This document shows, in pieces, positions 48,141 to 59,200 of a DNA stretch of 64,000 nt. The translations under genes were made by a program, and so were the position numbers. The notes beneath the pieces were generated by a model. That model was given only the letters and a program-made list of their open reading frames with translations. It had not been told where the DNA came from and ran no database searches. The stretch's first letter is position 1; every line of letters begins with the position of its first letter. Source of the stretch: Diphasiastrum complanatum (lineage: Eukaryota > Streptophyta > Lycopodiopsida > Lycopodiales > Lycopodiaceae); contig CM055106.1 of assembly GCA_029204225.1 (NCBI GenBank), positions 5,058,858-5,122,857 on the forward strand, read 5' to 3'.

Positions 48141-50160
48141 TATTAATGTCTTTTCCATGCCATAAGGCATATAAGACCGAACATACATCAAAAGAAATGG
48201 AAACGAGACGGATCGATGCCATCAATCAACAACAATAAACAAATCTAACTAAGAAGAGATTAATGGCCAGGATGGTATGGTACATAAACCGTTTACAGGT
48301 TCAACCGGACATATCCTCAATTCTCTAACTCTGACTCTAACTCTCTCAGATATCATTATGACAATTATCTATTTAGTTTCAACTAAAGGTTTAGCGTCAA
48401 CAAAACGGATATTGCCATCTCTATATATCAAGCGTCTCCCTATATCCTTCGCATTCTATAGGGCCTTTTTCCTTTCCACAACATGGACAAATGTGAGATC
48501 TTCATCCAGAAAGATCCTGGTATTTTTTAGCTTATGTCTCTGACGTAGTCCCTCATGCCTAGACTCCAACGAAGTGAAGCGTAAGACGAGAGTGCTAGCA
48601 TCTTTGTTGGTATGCCAAGCTGAGTCCAAACCATTGTCATGGTGCTGCAGATTAGTTTCCAAAAATTCCTTGGCTTCCTTAAGAGCAACATGGGAATCTG
48701 GGACGCCTCTAACACGAACATTAAGAGCCTTTTGTTCTTGCAATCGACTCTCCGTAAGTGTAGCAGCGATGAAGAATGCACTTCGCTTCTGTTTGATCAC
48801 GCTCATTTACTCACTCTGATAAGAACATGGACGTCTACGACTCCTCAGTTTCTGATCACACGATGGCTGTCTTTGACACATGAGGAACTTGCATTATCAC
48901 ACTGCTTTATCACTTTGTTTTTCAGAAATGAACTTCTCATTAAATCTATTTTTCAGTAATACCAAACTAGAGCATCCGCTCTACCTGTACCTTTGAGAAC
49001 CTCTGCCCAAGACTGGACAGCCGTATGGTGTTGTTCCACTTTGTTTTCGAGTTGTTGGATCGTATTTGAAGTAGCTGCTTGTGAGGATGCTCCACATTTG
49101 ATGGTCGTAATTTCTCGTCTGAGTTCTTCAATCGATGCATCTGTTCGTTGAAGGTGTGATTGCACGGATAAAATCATTTCTCGATGTGAGTCCATCTCTT
49201 TTCGGTGATTGGCAAGAAGCTAGAATAGACTTACACTATCTGCACTTAGTGCAAAGACAATTGAAGAGAGTGATGGAGGCATCGAATCTTGATTGTGATT
49301 GGGGGTTAAAGGGAGAGCAATATTGGGTTCATTAAGATCCAAAATAGGGTTTGAAGGGGAGATAGGTATGGCTGTAGGCAAATCTGGGGTGGAGGTAGGC
49401 GTAGCTGGAGATATAGAAGGCGTTGAAGCTAAAGTGATGGAATCTAAAGAAGATGGTGCAATTGGAGGTGCTGCCTAAGGTTCTGCAAGTGAGCAGGGAG
49501 TGGAGCTCCCACTGCTACTTGCTTTTTTATTCTTGGCCATTAACAATCTGCAAGCAGCACAAGGCAGCGATGCCAGGCAGGCACGGTGATGACTGGCTAC
49601 AGGTAGGCAACGATCATCGGTGGTTCCTTCAGGGCAACAACAGCCAACAGTGACAGCAGTTAATCCAGCGAGCTACAACAGCAATGGTTTCTGAGCTATT
49701 AATCCAACAAGCTACTTACCAAGGTTGCAACCTCAATGATGGAGCATGGAGGTCAGTGAAGGAGGTAGTAGCGATGGCCAGCAAGGGGATGGCAACCAGC
49801 GAAGGTTGACATCGCACCTCAGAGAAAGTTATGGAGCTCCTCCATAGAGAGGCGATGAGAGAGAAAGAAAGAAAGAAAGAAAGCTTTATTAATGTCTTTT
49901 CCATGCCAAAAGGCATATAAGACTAGTAAATGTACATGTCAAGTATGTGGTAACCGTAGGAGCGTATGAAACGTCTCCAAAACTATAACAAAAATAACAA
50001 ATCTAACTGCTATGAACTGAAATGGAAACTGAAAAAGATGCGATGATATATGAAGCATGTGGGAGCATATATACTACTAAATGTCATGAATATGGTATGA
50101 CACTATCATCCAATCCTGTCACGCTGATGCTATAAAAGGATGTAGTACGGGCTGCAGCAT

Positions 50161-50215
<55 letters not shown>

Positions 50216-53200
50216 TTTATTAACGTCTTTTCCATGCCAAAAGACAAATAAGACAAATAAGTACATATCAAGTATGTGGACCACATGGGAGCGTATGAAA
50301 AACGTCTTCGAAACTGAAAGAAAAGCATATAAAATAGATCTAAATACAATAGTGTTAACTAAAAAAGGTATGAAGCAAGAAATAGCTATGTATAATGGGA
50401 GCAAGCCGCAGATCATGCCCTGAAGGTGATGATGATACTGCTGCTGCTACTACTGAAGAAAGATGTAATACAAGCTGCAATGGGGAGTGAAACTAAGATC
50501 TGCTGTCGACGACGTCGAATGTAGGAAGGACGTCTCCTCGTGGTAGGATGAATAGGTCTGGTTGTAGGGTAATGTTGGGAGGTGCAGTGCCTCTGATCTT
50601 TGTGGAAAGTCGTGTCCTCATCATTGGCATCATCATTTGAGTCTGGGACTGGTCGTGAGCGTCGTCTGGAGAAAAAAGAGGTAATCTGAAACTGTGTGTC
50701 TGGAGTAGTCTGACGCAGAGGCTGGAGATCTCATCGTAATAGAAGCATTCTCTCGGATCATAAGTGCAACACAGCGTGGATCCTCATAGGTAACAAGTGA
50801 GCGCAAAGTAAGTGGTGTATTCCTGAACAAGCAATAGTATCTCCCGCGAATCTCAAAATAAGCTGGGCAAATGAAGATAAAATGCTCCTCAGTCTCCATC
50901 GCACCAAGCGAACATAGCTGGCAGATCCTATCCGTGGACCATATCAGTAGTGAAGAAGGTAAATTCAGAAGGTCTAGGGGAGACAGAAATAGGGGTGTCA
51001 ATATCAATGGTATATAAGGCAGTGGCATAATCAGTCCAAATGCGCAAATCATCAAGGAGCGGAGGTGGAGCACGGGGAATGAACTCACGCCGGAATGCGC
51101 CTGTGGAAGAACTATAGAGAAGACCAATAAGTCGTCGCTCTTCCAAACTATCATATGCCCGTTTTTTACGACGGAGTAAGTGGGTAAAGAGACGACGTGT
51201 GGATTGCAAGAGATGAGGTGTGTGTATGCGAGCATGTGTGACAAGGTGACGGTGGGAATGACACTCATCGTCATACCAAGGTGGGCGCACCGATCTAGGC
51301 TTGGTGTTTTGTTTTTGTTTGTTATGATGGGGTTTAGAAGGGAAGGAAGCAGCGACAGCCGTATGGAGTGCTGTGGTAAGGAAGGAAGCGTGCGCTTCAA
51401 GCGAGCTATGAGGGAAAATGTGGAGCAGTGGGGTAAGCGAATGCTGATAGGTAGGTGCGAGTGAATGGTCAAAAATGTATTTGGGTGCACGAGACAATGG
51501 TGGGGGTGAGACTGTTGAGGCAAAAAAATAGTACCAAGGCTAAAGAAAAGGAAGGAATGATCAGAGAGAGTGGTAGGATAGATACGAAAATCATGGATGA
51601 GTGAGATGGATGATGGTGATCCCATAAGGTAATCAACAACACTATGGCCGCCACTATGGGGATGGCAGGTGTATCTGCCCGAGTCGGGCCAGCAAGTTAA
51701 ACCATAAAAAATGGCCAACTCATGAGCTTCTTCTAATTGCAATGGTAATGGGGCCCAAAATGTCCTCAGAAATCCTAGTAACACACAAGTCATCTCCATC
51801 AAAGGCACGTACACGAAGCTGGTCCATAGAATCATAAAAATCTATCTGTTGTGAAGCTGTCCTGGCATTAAAGTCACCAGTGAGAAATATGTAACCTCAC
51901 TCTACATGTCTGATAATATATGTAGAAAGATCAATGTAGGGTGAACCAATACCCTCCAAAAGGAAGAAGATACTGGAGGGAAATAACAAGCTACAACAAA
52001 GATGTCTCTGTCAGAACCAACGCTATGCACGTCAATGCGGAACCAAATGTACCGTGAGTGTTCATAATGGCTGATTACTCAAAAATAGGATGTAGTGACC
52101 CCCTATATATGCAAGCAACCCCTCCAGAACCCCTCCCAATAGCACATCCCATCTCATGTCGATAGACCGAGTCCCAACTGTATCCTGGAAAAGTCGGTAA
52201 ACCCCTCTCCTAACTCTCATGAGTCTCCATGAAAAGTAATAGACTTACATTGTTGTTTTTGAGATAGTCATTATGCTTGCTAGCCGGTGGAGGGCTTTGT
52301 TTTTTTGCAGGGCAAAGTTATGGATCCGGCTCATTACATTCGCCGCGTCCATTCTTTTATTCTTTATTATGCATAAGCAGGCCTATGGGCCCTTTTTATT
52401 CATGTATTGGCCTTGGGCCCTATTTGGTCACAGTTTTAGGACTTGGTCGTATTGATTTGGAGTGGGGGTCCTCCTATTGGGGGGGCGCACTATTTTCCCT
52501 CCAAATCTTCTGCCTCCCTCTATTTTTGAATTCCTACTTTGGGGTTCATTGGTAGGGTATATATAGGGCAGCATTGTAGTCTTTTATTCAGTTGATGATG
52601 ATTGCTCTTCTTTAGCCTCATTAAATATTTTCTCTTTCATGCTTTCTAGCCTAAGTCCTGCTTTCTAGCATAGCTAGTTAATCTTAGCTTCAATGTCTCA
52701 ATCAAAGGTAGATGGGAAACTCCACCCTCCTACCACCAGCCATGTATTCTACAAGATGGAGGAGATCTTGGCACTGCTTACAAGCAACTTCGAGGCCATT
52801 TCACACAAGATGAGGAAACGAGAATTCAAGATTAAAGGAGGAAGTAGGAATTATGAGGAAAGAAAACAAGGAACTCTTCAAAAAAGCTCCACTAGAAAAT
52901 GGCTCTGACCTCCTATGATATAAACAGTATGTACATTTATCTGTGTAATCAATCCTTCGACTACACTAAGTGATATAATCCTTCAATTACTTACACACTC
53001 AATAGATGAGTTGGCCAACTACTTAAATGTAAATAACATTCTGGGTAAATCATTTTACAAGTAGCGCATACATCAAATATTATAGAGAGAATACTGCAGC
53101 AGCTCTACACTACCATAAAAAAACAAAACTTTACTGATATTCATCCATTTTTTAGCCGCTTTCAAGGTTTACCTTGAAAGAAACAAAAATTTCAAGTTCT

Positions 53201-56200
53201 CAAACCGTTTTTGGATTGCTTCAAGTTTTTGGACTATCTTAAATCATTTCACAGGCATTTTTGGGCTGTTTCAAGTTGTGATTTTGTATTTAAAAATTTG
53301 TTCACATCTGTAATCCAGCAATGTTGATGATATCACGTATTCGTACTTTTGTGTAGTCCAAATTGTCATATGCATTCCGTTTTTTGAAGTGCCATAACAA
53401 AAAGGTTTTTGTATCTGTTAACTATGCTGCAAACAATCTTCTGTGTTTTTTCAGAGGAGATTCCATTGTCCTATTAGCATCATTCATACTCTAACTTACA
53501 TCTTGATTCTGCCACATACTAGACAGACTAGATAAATAGAAACTTGATTAATGCCTTCAATGCCTAGAGCAGGTAGAAAGATGAAACAAGAAGTTCACGT
53601 ATATAGTGGATTTTCAAGGAATCCCAAACCAATGTAGCAACAGGAAAGAAAGTTAACTAGCTAACTAAACCTTGAATGTAAAGAATAGGATTAGATAGAA
53701 AAAATGGAATACAATAAAATTTCTTTACTACTATCCACTGACCAGCAGTGTGTGTGTGCGTGCACGCACGCACGAGAGAGAGAGAGAGAGAGAGGGGGGG
53801 GGGAGATGGCAACATGCTGTGGATGGACCAATGTAGACAACTTCTATGATGCATCAATGACAAAGCCTGAAGCAAAATGGTTAACCTCTCTGTGATGGGC
53901 CTTAGGAACTTTGCTATTTTCTCCAATCCGTCCAAGTTTGCCAATGACTGCACAAATGTCACAGGTATGATGAAGAAAAGTATCAGAGCAATCAGTGCCC
54001 CAGTTACTAGAAGCCTTCGAATGTTTTGCTCAACATATGGAATACCGAGATTGTCCCAATAGACGTCTCGAGGTTCAGGTGCCCAATCTGTCAACCATAA
54101 GGTTGGATTTTTGCTCTGTTGTGTTTGAGCACATACAGCAGCTCCCCACCTTGTCTTGAACGAAACAAAAGCCACAGGCAAAATTGCTTTCTCGTCACCA
54201 AGTACTCGCTCTCTCTCTGCTGCAGCCTGTATGACCAGGATCAGAAGAAGATGACAAAGACCTAACAGCATAACTTTTATGCATTGCAATTAGGTTATGA
54301 ACTCTAGTCCTGAACACTAGAACACAATTTTTGTCTATTGCTAATTTTTCAATTGGTGCGTGAACTGTAAACAATAAACTCGCTTTTGGATTTGACTAAA
54401 TTTCTATGCACTGATACCATAAAAATAAATCTAACTAGTTTCCTTGCTGAGCAAACAATGTATGTACATGTCATAGTAGCTTATGCTAAATGACTAATCT
54501 TGCTTTATAGGACGAAGATAATGCTTGAGATGACAATGCAAATCAACAATGCGAGGTTGACATGAATGTTTGCAAAACCCCCACTGCAATAAAAAGATTT
54601 CATGAATTGTCCCTAAAGAATAATAAAGAAATAAACCACAGACCGTATAGAAAGGACACCATTTTTTTCAATTTGACAACATTGAACAATAATCGAAAGC
54701 AACAGCAAACAAAAATTTGTGCGCTAATGCCTCGTTTCATAATTTTTTATTGAACCATCATTTTTTTTAATTCCAAATATAGCAAGAAGTAAAGTAGATC
54801 AAGCTCACTGGATTGTCTAAAAACGTACAGATTATGACTATTGAACAAGGTACAAATTTTAATTTTTTATTGTATTAGTAAACCTCAAGTCTATCTTACA
54901 ATCGTCTCTAATGATAATCCCTTGTACAGCATATTATTTGTTTTGAGTGATCTTGCGCTAGGACAACTCTTTGAGTCCTTTTCTATCAAATACTTTTATC
55001 TCTCTCATACAAAACCCCCCTGTTAACATTAAAATGACTATTTATTTTGAGTTGTTTTGTGCCATCACCACTCTTTGCATTCTGTATTATCATATAACTT
55101 TGTCACTCATCCAAAAGCGTCCTGTTCAAATTAAAATGAGACAAGATGCTCATGAAAGGCATATAGCAAGAATGTCCTTGCCTTGCAGAACAGCCTTTGT
55201 ATGCATCAGAAAGAACAACCTTGTTGACTTTCTAAGCAGGTTATTGATACTTTAAAAGAAAATTGCCCTATTCTGATTGTAGCATACTTTTCTTTCTTGA
55301 ATTCACTACATGGAATCAAAAATGTAGCAGATGCTTCAATATTCTTCAGAAAACACATGCAGCTACTAAGTATTATTATCTTAATGTAAGACTGGTTTTG
55401 TAGACTCAGAACTACAATCTTTGAGCGATATACCATAATTGTGGTGACATTGCTTAATACCTCCTTAGAGAGCTGATCAATCTGTTCAGCAGAATAGTTG
55501 ATTGAATCAACAACTTCACCCCACAAGCCACAAAAGCCTCTCTGCAAGAACCACAATTGAGTATGTCAGCCCAAACAAAGTATCACAGCCAATTTGCGAA
55601 ATCTCCTTGGACTTTCCAATGGAAAGATTGACAGACAGAAAGAATGTAAAGGCTGAATCCAGCAGGAAGATGTTAGAACAGGGCATCAGGGTGTTCTCAA
55701 ATGTGGCCAAAAAATCACTAAGAGAGTATTACCCACCCAAACAACAATAAGTTTTAAGACAGTTTTATGATTCTAAAACAAAAGAAGGGAAAAAAAAATG
55801 CAGTGATATATCATTCCAGGACAGACCAAAACCGTCAGAAGCTGCTATTCTCTTATGAAGAATGATGACAATTTTCGAGGGATCAGCTTTAGAAAGTTGT
55901 AGCAACCTCTTCAAAGTGCAATTTAAGGGGATTCTTGATACTCCTAACCCACCTCCTGCTAATGTGCCTGCTAACCCACTTCCTGCTGATCTTGATCTTG
56001 CCACTTGCCATGCACAGCTTGCTTATGCTACTTGGGCTGGGCGTTCTGGTCCTCGCTCTATTCAGCTACGTGTCTGCATCTTGAGGCGAGAGTATATTGC
56101 TTTAGTGAATACAAGCACACATTCCTTCATTAGTAGTTACATTTCCACCAGAATTCGTGCTACACCTGTTTCTTCTTCCCAGCCTCTCAGTGTTGAGGTT

Positions 56201-59200
56201 GCTAGCTCCCATTCCTTTCCCAGTTCTCAGATGTCTCAAGGCTTGGATTATAGCACTGGTGACTTTTTTGGTCAGGCATATTTCTATATCATTCCTCTGG
56301 AGCGTTATGACATTATTTTTGGTGCCAATCGGTTTTCTTCACTTTGTGGATCCATCTCAGCAGACACTTTCCTTTACTCATGTTGGTCAGCATCATTCAC
56401 TTGCTAGTATTGACTCTCAGGGTGACTATCAGTTGGTTACCGGGAAGCAGTTTATGAGTAGCCTGCCAAAGGCTCAAGGTGCAGCACTTCTTGTCGAACA
56501 TGATGAGATTCAGCTCCAGATTGCTTCTCTCTTACGTCAGGGCCTCATTGTACCTCGTCATAGTCCCTTTGGTGCCCTTGTTCTTCTTGTCGCTAAAAAA
56601 GATTGGACCACACGCCTCTGCATTGACTATCGTGCCTTGAACAAGCTTACTATTCGTAATCAGTATCCTATTCCTCATATGGATGACCTTTTTGATCAGC
56701 TTGGCACTTCTTCTATATTTTCCAAGATTGATCTTTGTTTTGGATACTACTAGATTAGGATGCATCCTTTTGATGAGCATAAGACTGTGTTTCGTACTCA
56801 CTTAGGTTTGTATGAGTTTCGTGTTTTTCCTTTTGGTGTTCAAAATGGTCCAAAATGCTATGAAAAATATTTTACGTCCTCTTCTTGGTGTTTGTGCTAT
56901 AGTTTATTTTGATGACATTCTTGTTTTTAGTACTTCTTTGTCTGACCATGTGTCGCATCTCTCGTTTGTGTTTGAGTTACTTGTTAAGCATCAGTTGTTT
57001 GCTAAATTGTCGAAATGTGCCTTTGTTGTTGCTGAGATTGAGTTTTTGGGTTTCGTTGTTTGTGATCGTCGTATTCGTCGTGATCCTCGGAAGGTTGAGG
57101 CTATTGAGGATTGGCCTGTTCCAACCGACGTTCATTCTGTTCGTATGGTTTTAGGTATGGCTACCCATCTTCGTCGTCCCATTAAGTATTTCGCCATTGT
57201 GGCTGCCTCGCTTCATTCTTTGTTGAAAAAGTCTCATAAGTTTGTTTGGACTCCTGAGTGTCAGACTGCTTTTGATGCTACGTCATGCTATCGTTTCTGC
57301 CGTCATTATGTGTTTGCCACAGTTTGATCAAAGGTTTATTGTTGAGAATAATGCTAATTTTGTTGGTCTAGGCGCTCTTCTTCATCAATCTGAGTGTGTC
57401 ATTGCTTATGAGTCTCGTCATTTGCGCTCTTATGAGCAACGTTACTCTGTTCATGAGAAAGAGCTACTTGTTGTTATCCATGCTGTTAAGAAGTGGCACC
57501 ACTATTTGTATCATGTTCCTTTTGATATTATTACTAATCATTAGTCTCTTCGTTATCTCTTTTCTCAACGTGATCTTAGTGATCGTCAATATCGTTGGTT
57601 ACAGTTTTTATGGTCTTTCCATTTTGACATTTTGTATCGTCCAAGAAAGTCGAACACGACAGCTGATGCTTTATCTCGTCTTCCTGCTTTGTTATATAGG
57701 TTCTTGAAACATGCACACTTTATACCGGTCCACAACATACTCCATCCATGGTGGGTAGCAAAGACACTCTTGGCAACAAGTCGACCATCGGACTTGTCTT
57801 CGAACTTAGATATCCACCTGATTCCAAAAGTTTTCTTACCGTGAGAAAAATTAACAAGATCCAAGATCTTGTTCTTGACAAGAGAGCCATACTCTTTTTG
57901 CATTGCTACAACAACATCATCATGAGAAATAAGTGTAGAGTCTGAAAAATCAGCATGAGGTACTGATTTTAAGGAGGCCTGTGTCTTCCCTTCATAGTAA
58001 CACTCTACTTTGTTGTCCACAAAGTTTCCAACGGCCACCTTGGGGATGTTATGGGCTGTCCAACAGCCTTACCTTTTGCGTTACTTGGCTGTCCCGTGTT
58101 TCAAAACTGCACCTTGCTGTCCACACTCTTCGGCAAGCCGTTCCCGAAGCAAAATGGATTGTTCTTGATGTATATTGGGCTGAAAATGCACCAAAGAAGA
58201 TGGCTGAACCTGCTGGTTCACATCTTCAACAAAAAAATTCGGCATATTGTGAAATGCATCAATAATGGCTTCATCTTGATCAACAAGATTGACTTGCAAC
58301 TCGAATTGCTGCTCCAAAGTAACGGTGGCAGCATTTGTTTCCCTGCTCTTCTCCTTCACAACGTGCTTCTTGCAATCTAAAATTCTCATTCTTGCAACAA
58401 TAATGGCATTTCCCTTTCTTCTTTGGCTCAAAATCAAAATCATTATCATCATCTTCGACGTGATCAATTTTGGAAAATGTCGAAGAGGTTTTACCTTTCC
58501 ACTTACTCTTGCTTTTGCCTTTGGAGAAGAAAGCTTGATCTTGAGTATCTCCCAATGAGAAATTGTTACGCATTTGCTCTTCTTGTAGAAGAAGGCCCAT
58601 TGGCTCATCAAAAGTGATTTGATACTCAATGACGTAACAAAAGTAAGATACAAATGCGGAAGTGAATTCAAAGTGATGGAAACAAATTGAGCATCCTCAA
58701 TGACCTCATCAATATTTAAAAGCTCCTCCCTAAGATCCTTGATCTTCGTCAAGTGATCGGCAATAGACTCACCTTCATGCATTTCAAATTGGAAAGTTGG
58801 TTCCGAAGAAATAGAACCCTTTCTGCATTTTTAATATGAAACATCTTGAGAGGAGTATCCCAAGCACTTTCAATGTTTTGCAAGATCTAATATGAGCCCA
58901 CAATCAAGGATTTGAAACCGCTGAAATACACGAGAGCAGTTGCTATGCAGAATACTGATGCGGTGGAAAACTGGATACAAAAGTGGGAAAAGGCTTTTCA
59001 GATGTGTGGCATTGAGGATGATGACCAGAAGATTGCGGAGGCCACATATCGACTACAAGAAACTACACAACGTTGGTGGCGCAAAATCGAGAAGGACAAT
59101 CTGGTACCTACAACTTGGGAAGCGTTCAAGCATATGTTTACAGAGAATTGGGTACCGTTGGATGAGAAAAACCAGGCGATGCAAGCATGGTCAAGTCTCA

